This document shows positions 34,389 to 43,587 of a DNA stretch of 64,000 bases, piece by piece. The stretch lies in contig CALVTQ010000035.1 in the NCBI GenBank assembly GCA_944362695.1, positions 1 through 64,000 of the forward strand, in the 5' to 3' direction. Origin of the DNA: an uncultured Clostridia bacterium. GTDB taxonomy: Bacteria; Bacillota; Clostridia; Christensenellales; Aristaeellaceae. Position 1 is the first letter of the stretch, and each line of letters starts with the position of its first letter. The translations under genes and the position numbers were made by a program. The notes below the pieces were generated by a model that saw only the letters and a program-made list of their open reading frames with translations, was not told the origin of the DNA and made no database searches.

Positions 34389-34925
34389 ATGCGCCTTTTC
34401 TACGGACTGACCCTGCCCGCGGGCATCGCGGACGCCTGTGCGCAGACCGCCGCGCGCGCGCGGGAGATCATACCGGGCCGATACGCCTTAAAGAGCAATT
34501 ACCACATCACGCTCGCGTTCATCGGGAACGTCGATGAGGCGCGGCTTGGCGAGGCGGCGGATGTGCTTGGCGAGTGTGTGCGCTTCTTCCCCGCGCCGAG
34601 GGTGACGCTGGGTGGTCTTTCCTATTTTAACAGGACGGAGAACGCGATCTTGATTGTCGGGGCGCAGGCCGAGCCGGATCTTTCGCCGCTGCATGACGCG
34701 CTCGTGCGGGGGCTGGTGTCGCGGGGGCTGCCGGCGGACATGGGGCCGTTTTGCCCGCACGTCACGCTCGCCCGGCATGCGCGGATTGAGCCGGGGGCGC
34801 TTGAGGCGGCCGGGCGCGCGCAGGGGACGTTCGTCTGCCCGCAGGCGTACCTGTTCCTCAGCGCGCGCGACGGGGAGAACGTGCTGCGCTACACGCCGGT
34901 ATGCGGGGCGGCGTTCGGCGGGTGA
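34389..34925 (+). CDS. thpR: RNA 2',3'-cyclic phosphodiesterase (2H family)
   Basis: A 178-residue 2H phosphoesterase. The two HxTx catalytic motifs are HITL (His39, Thr41) and HVTL (His124, Thr126). ThpR-type enzymes open 2',3'-cyclic phosphates on RNA, leaving 2'-phosphates, and some can ligate tRNA halves in vitro. The start follows GAAGGAGG. It stands alone, divergent from the SNF2 gene. RtcB, a common functional partner, is not in the window. Confidence 0.88.
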   Translation: MRLFYGLTLPAGIADACAQTAARAREIIPGRYALKSNYHITLAFIGNVDEARLGEAADVLGECVRFFPAPRVTLGGLSYFNRTENAILIVGAQAEPDLSPLHDALVRGLVSRGLPADMGPFCPHVTLARHARIEPGALEAAGRAQGTFVCPQAYLFLSARDGENVLRYTPVCGAAFGG

Positions 34926-34990
34926 GGCAAAAAAGTTTCAAATATAAAGAAAATATGACGAATACAGGCAAAAGTTTTTTCAAAATCATC

Positions 34991-35019
34991 TTGACAAATG
35001 TTACGGTCTGTAATAAACT
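34991..35019 (+). promoter_or_regulatory. Promoter of the secreted peptidoglycan-binding protein
   Basis: TTGACA (34991-34996), 17 bp, TAAACT (35014-35019), in a clearly AT-rich segment. Confidence 0.8.
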
Positions 35020-35057
35020 GATTACAAATCGAGACATGAAAGGAGACGCATGCCTGT

Positions 35058-36647
35058 ATGATCATTGCGTCCGAGAAGAAATGGGCGGCTTTTTTGCTTG
35101 CCGTCCTGATGGTGTGCGTATGCGCTCTGGCCTCTGCGCAGAGCTATAAATTGGGCGATGAGGCGGAGGAGATCAAGACGATCCAGACCGCGCTCACCAA
35201 GCTTGAAATCTACACCGGCGAGATCACCGGCCACTACGGCGAGAAGACCGAGGCGGCCGTGGAGCGTTTCCAGAAGCTCTACGCGCTCAAAACCGACGGC
35301 ATCGCCAACGAGAAGACCATCGAGCGGCTCTACGAGGCGACGGGCCTGAGCTACGATGGCGGCACGACGACGTCCACGTCTTCCTCGTCTTCGTCTTCTT
35401 CCTCGAGCACGGTTCTGCGCTATGACAGCGAGAGTGACGCCGTGCTCCAGTTGCAGAAGGACCTCACGGAGCTGGGCTATTACAGCAACAACCTCTCCGG
35501 CCACTTCGGCACGCGCACCGAGGCCGCCGTCATGGAGTTCCAGCGCAAGAACGGCCTGTCCGCCGACGGCATCGCGGGCCCCAAGACGCTTGAAAAGCTG
35601 GCCGAGGCCATGAAGAAGGCGAGCAGCTCGTCTTCCTCTTCCTCTTCCTCTTCCTCGTCGTCTTCGTCCTCCGTGCTCAAGCTCGACTCGCGCGGCGACG
35701 CGGTCACCAACCTGCAAAAGAACCTCAAGTCGCTTGGCTACTACAAGAGCGGCACGGTGACGGGCAACTTCGGCCCGCTGACCAAGGAAGCGGTCATGCA
35801 GTTCCAGCGCGACAACGGCCTGTCCGCCGACGGCATCGCGGGCGCCAAGACGCTGGCGGCCATCGACAAAAAGCTCAAGGGCAGCTCGTCCTCCTCGTCT
35901 TCTTCCTCGAGCTCGAGCAGCTCGACGAACGTGACGCTGATGCACGGCATGAAGAACTCCGAGGCCATCAAGGAAATGCAGACCAAGCTCAAGGCGCTTG
36001 GCTACTACAACGGCAACCTGACCGGCAACTTCGGCGACCTGACCTATGACGCGGTTGTGGCCTTCCAGAAGGCGCAGGGCCTGACGGCGGACGGCATGGC
36101 CGGCAAGAAGACGCTCGCGGCGATCAACGCCTGCTACACCACCGGCACGGGCGCCAACACCGTCAGCGGCACGACCACCCCGTCCACCGGCTCCACCAGC
36201 TCGGTCGCCAGCCGTGCGCGCGGCGTGCTGAATCAGAACTTCTACAACTGGCGCCGCAACTACGACAACGGCGAATACTGCACGGTGTATGACTACTCGA
36301 CCGGTTACAGCTGGAAGCTGCGCATCATGACAAAGGACGCGCACATGGACGCCGAGCCCGCGACCGCCGAGGATACCGCCATCATGAACAAGGCCTTCGG
36401 CGGCAAGACGACGTGGACGCCCAAGTGCGTCTGGGTCACGTTCTCCGACGGCAAGACCTACCTCGGCTCGACGCACAACACGCCGCACGACCCGTATCAC
36501 CTGCGCGACAACAACTTCGACGGCCACCTGTGCGTGCACTTCCCGATCCCGATGGAGACGGCCAAGAAGATCGGCCCGTATGCCACGAGCCATCAGGAGG
36601 CCATCCTCGAGGGCTGGGCGGAGACGCAGAGGCTTGCGGGATATTGA
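35058..36647 (+). CDS. Secreted protein with four peptidoglycan-binding domains
   Basis: A 529-residue exported protein. A signal peptide (about 1-27, FLLAVLMVCVCALASA) is followed by four PG_binding_1 domains (about 30-95, 118-182, 208-270 and 295-360). Each has the pattern LQ..L..LGYY, GxFGxxT..AV..FQ, DGIAGxKTL. Poly-Ser linkers lie near 104-117, 187-206 and 275-290. The last 130 residues form a domain with MTKDAHMDAEPATAEDTAIM and a GHLCVHF motif, seen in clostridial wall proteins; the catalytic activity is not established. It probably acts in or on the cell wall. AAAGGAG lies upstream of the ATG. Confidence 0.85.
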   Translation: MIIASEKKWAAFLLAVLMVCVCALASAQSYKLGDEAEEIKTIQTALTKLEIYTGEITGHYGEKTEAAVERFQKLYALKTDGIANEKTIERLYEATGLSYDGGTTTSTSSSSSSSSSSTVLRYDSESDAVLQLQKDLTELGYYSNNLSGHFGTRTEAAVMEFQRKNGLSADGIAGPKTLEKLAEAMKKASSSSSSSSSSSSSSSSSVLKLDSRGDAVTNLQKNLKSLGYYKSGTVTGNFGPLTKEAVMQFQRDNGLSADGIAGAKTLAAIDKKLKGSSSSSSSSSSSSSSTNVTLMHGMKNSEAIKEMQTKLKALGYYNGNLTGNFGDLTYDAVVAFQKAQGLTADGMAGKKTLAAINACYTTGTGANTVSGTTTPSTGSTSSVASRARGVLNQNFYNWRRNYDNGEYCTVYDYSTGYSWKLRIMTKDAHMDAEPATAEDTAIMNKAFGGKTTWTPKCVWVTFSDGKTYLGSTHNTPHDPYHLRDNNFDGHLCVHFPIPMETAKKIGPYATSHQEAILEGWAETQRLAGY

Positions 36648-36667
36648 TTGAATCGGCAAATACATCG

Positions 36668-36702
36668 GAAACGGTTCCCAAGCGGGGCCGTTTCTTTTTT
36701 GG
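36668..36702 (+). terminator. Terminator of the peptidoglycan-binding protein gene
   Basis: GAAACGG pairs with CCGTTTC, followed by TTTTTT. Confidence 0.8.
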
Positions 36703-36806
36703 GCAAGGCGGTCATCGTGACATAGAAAAAAGCGCGGCCCAAAAGGGCTTGGGCAAAGGGCTTGTCCTGGGCGTTTGCGCGATGCGGGCGAATCGGGCGC
36801 ACACAC

Positions 36807-36836
36807 TTGCAAAACGAGTGTAATATGATATACAAT
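36807..36836 (+). promoter_or_regulatory. Likely promoter of the peptidase E-like operon
   Basis: TTGCAA (36807-36812), 18 bp, TACAAT (36831-36836). Confidence 0.5.
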
Positions 36837-36915
36837 GGAACGTGTCCGGTGCGCGGGCGTGCGCGCGGACGAAAGCGATGGAAATACGCATGATTTGATA
36901 TATGGAGGTGCCGGT

Positions 36916-37662
36916 ATGATTCTGTTTCTGACGAGTTCCCCGTGCAACGACGACGTGCCCGAGGGCGTCGATCTGCCCTGCATCCTCAGCGAGGCGAACG
37001 GCTTCGTGGACAGGCTGATGGACGCGCTGCCCGATGATGAAAGGCCCATGCAGTTCCTGATCGTCGCGGCCAACCCCGACGACGAGGACGGAAACGACGA
37101 GATGCTCAGGACGTTCGTGAACGCCATGGAATACCACGGCATCGGGATCGGCGACGCGGCTGTGCTCGACCACCGCAACGCCGGGGATGCCGCCGACCTG
37201 ATCTTCTCAAGCGACATCGTGATGCTCGCGGGCGGGCATGTGCCGACCGAGGCGGCGTTCTTTGAGGAGATCGGGCTCGACGTGCTGCTCTATGAATACG
37301 AGGGCATCGTCATCGGCGTGTCGGCGGGCTCGATGAACTGCGCGGAGACCGTGTATGTGCAGCCGGAGGAGGACGGCGAGAGCGTCGACCCGGACTTTGA
37401 GCGGTTCGCGCCGGGCCTTGGCCTCACGCAGCTGAACATCCTGCCGCACTATCAGAAGGTCAAGGACAACATCCTCGACGGGCGCAGGCTCTACGAGGAC
37501 ATCACGTATCCCGACAGCTTCATGCACCCGCTGCTGGTGCTGGTGGACGGCAGCTACGTCGTCTCCTACGACGGCGAGGAGACCGTCTGCGGCGAGGCGT
37601 ATCTGCTCTGGGACGGGCATATGACGCCCATCTGCCGCGAGGGCGAGACGCTCGAGCTGTAA
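36916..37662 (+). CDS. Peptidase S51 (peptidase E-like) family protein
   Basis: A 248-residue protein with the class I glutamine-amidotransferase-like fold of peptidase E and cyanophycinase. The nucleophile elbow GVSAGSMN places the likely catalytic Ser at residue 136; LAGGHVPTEAAFFEEIGL is the usual GG segment upstream, and LNILPHYQ provides the His region. Family members cleave N-terminal Asp dipeptides or related substrates; the exact substrate is unknown. The ATG at 36916 follows TGGAGGTG; an upstream in-frame ATG lacks a site. The prolyl-tRNA deacylase-like gene follows after 12 bases. Confidence 0.85.
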   Translation: MILFLTSSPCNDDVPEGVDLPCILSEANGFVDRLMDALPDDERPMQFLIVAANPDDEDGNDEMLRTFVNAMEYHGIGIGDAAVLDHRNAGDAADLIFSSDIVMLAGGHVPTEAAFFEEIGLDVLLYEYEGIVIGVSAGSMNCAETVYVQPEEDGESVDPDFERFAPGLGLTQLNILPHYQKVKDNILDGRRLYEDITYPDSFMHPLLVLVDGSYVVSYDGEETVCGEAYLLWDGHMTPICREGETLEL

Positions 37663-37674
37663 GGAGGAAAAGCG

Positions 37675-38217
37675 ATGGAGCTTCATCACGGACGCCCGCA
37701 GGACGCCGCCGGGCGCGAGGACAAGGAGATGCGCGTATACGACCTGCTCGACAGTCTGGGCATCGAATACGAGCGCACCGACCACGAGCCCGCGCAGACG
37801 ATGGAGGCCTGCAACGCGATAGACGCGGTTTTGGGCGTCATCATATGCAAAAACCTGTTTCTGTGCAACCGGCAGAAGACGAAGTTTTATCTGCTCATGA
37901 TGCCGGGGGACAAGCCGTTTCACACGAAGGACCTGTCCGCGCAGATCGGCAGCGCGCGGCTTTCGTTCGCCACGCCGGATTACATGCAGGCGTTCCTTGA
38001 CATCAAGCCCGGCTCGGTGTCGGTGATGGGCCTGATGAACGATCACGGCAACCGCGTGCAGCTGCTCATCGACGAGCCGGTCGTCAAAGCGGAGATGCTG
38101 GGCTGTCACCCGTGCGTGAACACGTCGTCGCTGCGCATGAAGACGGCGGACGTGCTTGATAAGTTCCTGCCCGCGGTGCATCACGCGCCCATCGTCGTGC
38201 GCCTGCCGCAGGAATGA
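37675..38217 (+). CDS. Prolyl-tRNA deacylase-like (YbaK/ProX) protein
   Basis: A 180-residue protein of the YbaK/ProX/INS editing family. It has LLDSLGIEYERTDHEPAQTM near the start, the substrate-side CKNLFLCNRQKTKFYLLMMP segment with a conserved Lys, and a C-terminal HPCVNTSSLRMKTADVLDKF segment. ProX-type proteins hydrolyse alanyl-tRNA-Pro formed by mischarging. AAGGAGG precedes the ATG. No terminator of its own is obvious before the T-box promoter. Confidence 0.85.
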   Translation: MELHHGRPQDAAGREDKEMRVYDLLDSLGIEYERTDHEPAQTMEACNAIDAVLGVIICKNLFLCNRQKTKFYLLMMPGDKPFHTKDLSAQIGSARLSFATPDYMQAFLDIKPGSVSVMGLMNDHGNRVQLLIDEPVVKAEMLGCHPCVNTSSLRMKTADVLDKFLPAVHHAPIVVRLPQE

Positions 38218-38236
38218 CGCGCCGGGCGAATTGGGC

Positions 38237-38530
38237 TTGACAGCGCGCGCAAAAGCCTGTAAAATAATACGCAAATCGCACATCGTTTTTTGAAAAGGCC
38301 ATGAAGGAACCAAGACGCTGTTTCCGCCCACAGAGAGCCGGTGTTTGCTGCGAACCGGCGGCGGCGAAGCGGGATAACTCACTCCGGAGCCGCCCGTGTG
38401 AAAGCGCGGGACGTGACGCCGCGTTAAGGCGCAACGAGGGCCGGGCAATGTCCGGCTGAATCAGGGTGGTACCGTGTGGCAGTTTCGCCTCGCCCCTGCG
38501 CAAAGGCAGGTGTGCGAGGCTTTTCTTTAT
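38237..38530 (+). promoter_or_regulatory. Leucine T-box leader and promoter of leuCDB
   Basis: Promoter TTGACA (38237-38242), 17 bp, TAAAAT (38260-38265). The leader shows the T-box hallmarks: GAGAGCCGGTGTTTGCTGCG (stem I apical part), then AACTCACTCCGGAGC, whose CTC triplet (38378-38380) sits where the specifier codon lies, and GGGTGGTACCG (38464-38474), the tRNA acceptor-binding T-box. The terminator pairs GCCTCGC with GCGAGGC before TTTTCTTT (38,487-38,528). CTC is a leucine codon, matching the downstream genes, so uncharged leucyl tRNA with anticodon GAG should favour read-through. Confidence 0.93.
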
Positions 38531-38576
38531 GAAAAGGAGAAGAAAAACGCAAACCGTGAAACAGGAGGAATGACCG

Positions 38577-39839
38577 ATGGGCATGACCATGACCCAGAAA
38601 ATCCTCGCCCGTGCCGCGGGCGTGGAGAGCTGCCGCGCGGGCGAGCTGCTCATGTGCAAGCTGAACCTTGTGCTGGGCAACGACATCACCGCGCCGGTGG
38701 CCATCAACGAGTTTAACAAGATGGGCGCGACGAAGGTGTTCGACCCCGCGAAGATCGCGCTGATCCCCGACCACTTCGTCCCCAACAAGGACATTAAGTC
38801 CGCCACGATGGCCAAGCAGATGCGCGATTTTGCGCGCGCGCAGAAGATCGTCCACTACTACGAGGTGGGCCGCGTGGGCATCGAGCACGCGCTGCTGCCC
38901 GAGCAGGGCATCGTCGCCCCGGGCGAGGTCATCATCGGCGCGGACAGCCACACCTGCACATACGGCGCGGTCGGCGCGTTCTCCACGGGCGTGGGCTCTA
39001 CCGATATGGCCGTGGGCATGGCGACCGGCGAGTGCTGGTTCAAGGTGCCCGAGGCGGTCAAGGTCGTGCTGCATGGCAAGATGAAGCCGTGGGTCTCCGG
39101 CAAGGACGTCATCCTGCACCTGATCGGCGAGATCGGCGTGGACGGCGCGCTGTATCAGAGCCTTGAATTCACCGGCGACGGCGTGGCCGACATCGACATG
39201 GATGGCCGCCTGACCATCGCGAACATGGCGATTGAGGCGGGCGCCAAGAACGGCATCTTCCCGGTGGACGACGTCTGCCGCGAATACCTCAAGGGCCGCG
39301 TGAGCCGCGAATGGACGGCGTTTGACGCGGACGAGGACGCCGAATACAGCCGCGTGGTCGAGATCGACCTTTCCAAGCTGGATTTGACCGTCGCGCTGCC
39401 GCATCTGCCGGAGAACACGTGCCTCGCCAGCGAATGTACCGATAAGACGATCGACCAGGTCGTCATCGGCTCCTGCACCAACGGCCGCATCGCCGATATG
39501 CGCATGGCCGCGAAGATTTTGAAGGGCAAAAAGGTGCACGAGAACGTGCGCTGCATCGTCATCCCCGGCACGCAGCAGGTCGTCAAGGACTGCCTCGAGG
39601 AGGGCCTCGTCGACATCTTCATCGACGCGGGCGCGATTTTCACCATGCCGACGTGCGGCCCGTGCCTGGGCGGCTTCTGCGGCGTTCTGGCCGACGGCGA
39701 GCGCGCCGTGTCCACGACCAACCGCAACTTTGTGGGCCGCATGGGCCACACCGGCAGCGAAATCATACTGGCAGGCCCCGCGGTCGCGGCTGCTTCCGCC
39801 GTGATGGGCCGCGTCGCGACGCCCGAGGAGGTGCTCTAA
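38577..39839 (+). CDS. leuC: 3-isopropylmalate dehydratase large subunit
   Basis: A 420-residue aconitase-family protein, the shorter LeuC type common in Clostridia and archaea. The 4Fe-4S cysteines are Cys300 (in GSCTNGR) and Cys360 and Cys363 (in TCGPCLGG). [20 protein letters not shown] and the [15 protein letters not shown] segment are typical. With LeuD it isomerises 2- to 3-isopropylmalate in leucine synthesis; a homoaconitase-like role is unlikely given the leucine T-box. GGAGG precedes the ATG. leuD follows after 1 base. leuA is not in the window. Confidence 0.95.
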   Translation: MGMTMTQKILARAAGVESCRAGELLMCKLNLVLGNDITAPVAINEFNKMGATKVFDPAKIALIPDHFVPNKDIKSATMAKQMRDFARAQKIVHYYEVGRVGIEHALLPEQGIVAPGEVIIGADSHTCTYGAVGAFSTGVGSTDMAVGMATGECWFKVPEAVKVVLHGKMKPWVSGKDVILHLIGEIGVDGALYQSLEFTGDGVADIDMDGRLTIANMAIEAGAKNGIFPVDDVCREYLKGRVSREWTAFDADEDAEYSRVVEIDLSKLDLTVALPHLPENTCLASECTDKTIDQVVIGSCTNGRIADMRMAAKILKGKKVHENVRCIVIPGTQQVVKDCLEEGLVDIFIDAGAIFTMPTCGPCLGGFCGVLADGERAVSTTNRNFVGRMGHTGSEIILAGPAVAAASAVMGRVATPEEVL

Positions 39840-39840
39840 G

Positions 39841-40335
39841 ATGAACGCACATTCTACCGTCATCAAATACGGCGACCACGTCGACACCGACGTCATCATC
39901 CCCGCCCGCTACCTCAACACCACCGACCATGCCGAGCTGGCGAGCCACTGCATGGAGGATCTGGACAGAAACTTCAAGACCAAAGCCCAGACGAGCAAAA
40001 TCATCGTCGCGGGCCGCAACTTCGGCTGCGGCTCCTCCCGCGAGCATGCGCCGATTGCGATCAAGGCCAGCGGTATTCAGGTCGTCATCGCCGACAGCTT
40101 CGCGCGCATCTTCTACCGCAACTCGATTGACATCGGCCTGCCGATCATCGAATGCCCGGCGGCGAGCAAGGCCATTCACGACGGCGACGAGGTGAGCGTC
40201 GATATGGACACCGGCGTCATCACGGACGTGACCACGGGCGAGACGTTCACCGCCGCGCCGTTCCCGCCGTTCATTCAGGAGATCATCGCCTGCGGCGGCA
40301 TCGCCAATTACGTGCGCCGCAAGATCGAGAAATAA
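39841..40335 (+). CDS. leuD: 3-isopropylmalate dehydratase small subunit
   Basis: A 164-residue swivelling domain. The [20 protein letters not shown] start, [20 protein letters not shown] and [20 protein letters not shown] are family hallmarks; the SSREH loop helps place substrate at the cluster held by LeuC. It starts 1 base after the leuC stop codon, so the two are translated in step. leuB begins 12 bases later after GGAGGG. Confidence 0.95.
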   Translation: MNAHSTVIKYGDHVDTDVIIPARYLNTTDHAELASHCMEDLDRNFKTKAQTSKIIVAGRNFGCGSSREHAPIAIKASGIQVVIADSFARIFYRNSIDIGLPIIECPAASKAIHDGDEVSVDMDTGVITDVTTGETFTAAPFPPFIQEIIACGGIANYVRRKIEK

Positions 40336-40347
40336 CGGAGGGATAAC

Positions 40348-41412
40348 ATGATCGCCAATATCGTCACGCTTCCGGGCGACTACATCGGCCCGGAGATCAC
40401 CGCGCAGGCCGTCAAGGTCATGCAGGCCGTCGCGGCCAAGTACGGCCACACGTTCAACTTCGACGAGCGCAAGCTCGGCGGCGCGTCAATCGACGCGTTC
40501 GGCGTGCCGCTGACGGACGAGACGCTCGCCGCGTGCAATGCGTCCGACGCCGTGCTCATGGGCAGCGTCGGCGGCCCGAAGTGGGACAGCGTCGAGCCGG
40601 CCAAGCGCCCGGAAAAGGGCCTGCTCGCCCTGCGCAAGGGCATGCAGGTGTTCGCCAATCTGCGCCCCTGCACGATCCACAGGCAGCTCGCGGGCGCGTG
40701 TCCGTTGCGCCCGGACATCATCGAGAAGCCCATCGACATCATGATCCTGCGCGAGCTCACCGGCGACATCTACTTCGGCAAGCGCTGGCGCAGCGAGGAC
40801 AAGGCCGCCGCGACCGACGAGATGGCGTACAGCGTCCCGGAGGTCGAGCGTCTGGCGCGCATCGGCTTTGAGATGGCGAAAAAGCGCCGGGGCAAGCTCT
40901 GCTCCGTCGATAAGGCGAACGTGCTGGAGTGCAGCCGCCTCTGGCGCGAGACCGTCGCCAAGCTCGCCAAGGAATACACCGAGGTCGAGGTCACGTACAT
41001 GTACGTCGACAACGCGGCGATGCAGCTGATTTTGAGGCCGTCGCAGTTCGACGTGATGATCACCGGCAACCTGTTCGGCGACATCCTCTCCGACGAGAGC
41101 GCCGCCATCGCGGGCAGCCTCGGCATGATGCCGTCCGCGTCGCTGGGCAGCGGCACGCGCGGCCTGTACGAGCCGATCCACGGCTCCGCGCCCGATATCG
41201 CGGGTCAGGACATCGCCAATCCGCTCGGCACGATCCTCTCCGGCGCGCTGCTGCTGCGCCACAGCCTCGGCCTTGAAGCCGAAGCCAAGGCGATTGAGGA
41301 CGCCGTGGAGAAGGTGCTCGACAAGGGCTACCGCACCGGCGATATCTTCAGTGAGGGCTGCACGAAGGTGAGCTGCTCGAAGATGGGCGACCTCGTGGCG
41401 GAGCGTATCTGA
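40348..41412 (+). CDS. leuB: 3-isopropylmalate dehydrogenase
   Basis: A 354-residue NAD-dependent beta-decarboxylating dehydrogenase that makes 2-oxoisocaproate. It has the PGDYIGPEIT start, the GSVGGPKWD segment, ANLRPC, RELTGDIYFG, the catalytic DKANVLECSRLWR, then LFGDILSDESA and EPIHGSAPDIAGQDIANPLG. The length suits LeuB. A strong terminator follows, so the transcript is leuCDB under the T-box. Confidence 0.96.
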   Translation: MIANIVTLPGDYIGPEITAQAVKVMQAVAAKYGHTFNFDERKLGGASIDAFGVPLTDETLAACNASDAVLMGSVGGPKWDSVEPAKRPEKGLLALRKGMQVFANLRPCTIHRQLAGACPLRPDIIEKPIDIMILRELTGDIYFGKRWRSEDKAAATDEMAYSVPEVERLARIGFEMAKKRRGKLCSVDKANVLECSRLWRETVAKLAKEYTEVEVTYMYVDNAAMQLILRPSQFDVMITGNLFGDILSDESAAIAGSLGMMPSASLGSGTRGLYEPIHGSAPDIAGQDIANPLGTILSGALLLRHSLGLEAEAKAIEDAVEKVLDKGYRTGDIFSEGCTKVSCSKMGDLVAERI

Positions 41413-41429
41413 CACAAAAATAAGAAGCG

Positions 41430-41486
41430 CGAAGCGAAGGCGGGTCGTGTGCATGGGCATGTGATCCGCCGGGCTTCGCGCTTTTG
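41430..41486 (+). terminator. Terminator of leuCDB
   Basis: AAGCGCGAAGC pairs with GCTTCGCGCTT across a longer loop, followed by TTGTG. Confidence 0.75.
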
Positions 41487-41510
41487 TGCAAAATATATGG
41501 AGGTATTGCG

Positions 41511-42500
41511 ATGTACAATCCTTCTCCAAATCGTTATGATTCCATGACATACCGCCGCTGCGGAAGGAGCGGTCTCAAGCTCCCGGCGATCTCGCTGGGC
41601 CTGTGGCACAACTTCGGCGAGATCACGCCGTTTTCGGTTCAGCAGGCCATCCTGCGCACGGCGTTTGACAGCGGCATCACGCACTTTGACCTCGCCAACA
41701 ACTACGGCCCGCCCTACGGCGAGGCGGAGCGCAGCTTTGGCCGGCACATGCTCACCGACTGGAAGCCGCACCGCGACGAGCTCATCATCTCCACCAAGGC
41801 GGGCTATGACATGTGGCCCGGCCCGTACGGCGACCACGGCTCGCGAAAGTACCTGATCGCCAGCCTCGACCAGAGCCTGAGGCGCATGAACCTTGATTAC
41901 GTGGACATCTTCTACCACCACCGGCCCGACCCCGAGACGCCGCTGGAGGAGACGATGGGCGCGCTTGACCAGATCGTGCGCAGCGGCAAGGCGCTCTACG
42001 TCGGCCTGTCCAACTACGGCCCGGAGCAGACCGCCGCCGCCGTCAAGATCCTGCGCGAGCTCGGCACGCCGTGCCTGATCCATCAGCCGAACTACTCGAT
42101 GTTCAATCGCTGGATCGAGGACGGGCTCACCGACGTGCTGCGCGAGCAGGGCGTGGGCTGCATCGCGTTCGGGCCGCTGGCGGGCGGCATGCTCAGCACG
42201 AAGTACCTGTCCGGCATCCCCGCCGACTCGCGCGCCGGACACGACCCGCGCTTTCTGAGGCCCGGCGACATCACCGAGGACAAGCTGCGCCGCGTGCGCG
42301 CGCTTCATGAAATCGCGCAGAATCGCGGGCAGACGCTGCCGCAGATGGCGCTCGCGTGGGTGCTGCGCGACGAGGCCGTCACCTCCGCGCTGATCGGCGC
42401 GAGCCGCCCGGAGCAGGTGACCGAGAACGTGCGCGCGCTGGATGCGGGGCCGTTTACGCAGGACGAGCTTGCCGCCATCGACGCCGCGCTCGCGCTGTAA
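41511..42500 (+). CDS. Aldo/keto reductase (YghZ/GPR-like)
   Basis: A 329-residue TIM-barrel oxidoreductase. It carries GITHFDLANNYGPPYGEAE (catalytic Asp and Tyr), STKAG with the catalytic Lys, the FYHHRPDP segment with the His, and an NADPH-binding C-terminal part (ALIGASRPEQVTENV). The sequence resembles L-glyceraldehyde 3-phosphate reductase (YghZ) proteins, which reduce small aldehydes; the true substrate is unknown. Start chosen after TGGAGG. It is its own transcription unit with a following bidirectional terminator. Confidence 0.9.
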   Translation: MYNPSPNRYDSMTYRRCGRSGLKLPAISLGLWHNFGEITPFSVQQAILRTAFDSGITHFDLANNYGPPYGEAERSFGRHMLTDWKPHRDELIISTKAGYDMWPGPYGDHGSRKYLIASLDQSLRRMNLDYVDIFYHHRPDPETPLEETMGALDQIVRSGKALYVGLSNYGPEQTAAAVKILRELGTPCLIHQPNYSMFNRWIEDGLTDVLREQGVGCIAFGPLAGGMLSTKYLSGIPADSRAGHDPRFLRPGDITEDKLRRVRALHEIAQNRGQTLPQMALAWVLRDEAVTSALIGASRPEQVTENVRALDAGPFTQDELAAIDAALAL

Positions 42501-42513
42501 ACAGGCAGACAAA

Positions 42514-42548
42514 AAAAGGCCGCCGGATATCGCTCCGGCGGTTTTTGT
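42514..42548. terminator. Bidirectional terminator
   Basis: CCGCCGGA pairs with TCCGGCGG between convergent genes, with A-rich and T-rich flanks. Confidence 0.8.
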
Positions 42549-42551
42549 GTA

Positions 42552-43127
42552 TCAGTTGATTTTCCTGACGCGGCCGTCTGTGACGATGTATTTTTCCCGC
42601 GCGATGGCCAGCAGCGGGGCGTCGGCCTTTGCATCGTCCGTGTACATGGCGCGCACCTCGAACTCGCCGAAGACCTCGCGGATGCGCTCGATCTTCTCCG
42701 CGCCCTTGCAGTTCTTGCCGGTCAGCTCGCCGGTCGCGGCGTTGCAGCGCGTGCCGATGAGCGTATCGACGCCGAGGATTTTGGCGGCGTGCTTGAGCTC
42801 GAACTCGGGCGATGCGCTGGCGATGACGATGGGGACATCGCGCGGGGTGTCAAAAAACCACGGGCCGAGGTTTTTGCGCGTGTTCATGCTCGCCCAGAAC
42901 GCGGCGGCCTCATCCTCGAGGGAGAAGTCCCTGGCCATAAGCGAAAAGAGGATGGACTTAAAGCGCGTGAGGTCGATGTTTTTGACGGCGACGCGGATGG
43001 CGGCAAGCAGAATTGCGGGGGCATGGCGCAGCATCGCCGGGTGGCGGCGGGCGCACCATTTGATGAAATCGACGGTCGAGTCGCCGTCGTAGATGGTGCC
43101 GTCGAAATCGTAGACGTCGATGAGCAT
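42552..43127 (-). CDS. HAD family phosphatase (SerB-like)
   Basis: A 191-residue HAD hydrolase. It begins with the motif I loop VYDFDGTIYDGDSTVDF, has motif II VIASASP and motif III/IV AMYTDDAKADAPLLA. An all-helical cap follows the first motif, as in phosphoserine phosphatase-like HAD proteins. CGGAGG precedes the ATG. Substrate unknown; the neighbours give no clue. Confidence 0.85.
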   Translation of the reverse strand: MLIDVYDFDGTIYDGDSTVDFIKWCARRHPAMLRHAPAILLAAIRVAVKNIDLTRFKSILFSLMARDFSLEDEAAAFWASMNTRKNLGPWFFDTPRDVPIVIASASPEFELKHAAKILGVDTLIGTRCNAATGELTGKNCKGAEKIERIREVFGEFEVRAMYTDDAKADAPLLAIAREKYIVTDGRVRKIN

Positions 43128-43335
43128 GGGTTCACCTCCGGGGGTTGGTCGGTGTAATATAAACAGAATATATGGATGAATTGCGGGCGCCGGGGGCTGC
43201 ATTTGGGCAGACCTTTGCATACACAGTATACCATGAATCATCATAAAATGGAAGCGCGGCCGCAGCGTGGCCGATTGGGTGTTCCGTTTTTGCGCATATT
43301 CGTGTATAATAGACGATGGAAAGGGGTGTGCCTTT

Positions 43336-43557
43336 ATGAAAAGAATCATCAAGGTGCTCTTTGCGCTGGTTGTGGTCATTGTGATGCTGATGGGCGTGCT
43401 GATGATCGTGCAGGGCGGGCGCGAGCGCGCGTTTTTGCCCGAGGCGAAAAATAACTTTTCGCTGGGCATCATCGGCGGCGCGGACGGCCCGACGGCGATC
43501 ATCGTCACCGGCCCGAACGGACCGATTTCAATAACCGACGGCGGCGAGGACATGTGA
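43336..43557 (+). CDS. Small membrane-anchored protein with GGADGPT motif
   Basis: A 73-residue protein with one N-terminal membrane helix (about 5-28) and a short exposed segment reading IIGGADGPTAIIVTGPNGPI. GGADGPTAI is a signature of the sodium-pumping decarboxylase beta subunit (OadB/GcdB), but no other part of that large carrier is present. Start chosen after AAAGGGG. An extended -10 (TATAAT) lies about 30 bp upstream. Function unknown. Confidence 0.65.
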   Translation: MKRIIKVLFALVVVIVMLMGVLMIVQGGRERAFLPEAKNNFSLGIIGGADGPTAIIVTGPNGPISITDGGEDM

Positions 43558-43587
43558 CGCGCCGCGCGCATAAAAGAAGGTGTTGCT

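Noticed and set aside
43336..43557. Sodium-pump decarboxylase beta subunit
   Set aside because: Only the GGADGPT loop is present; the protein is 73 residues, far too short for the carrier.
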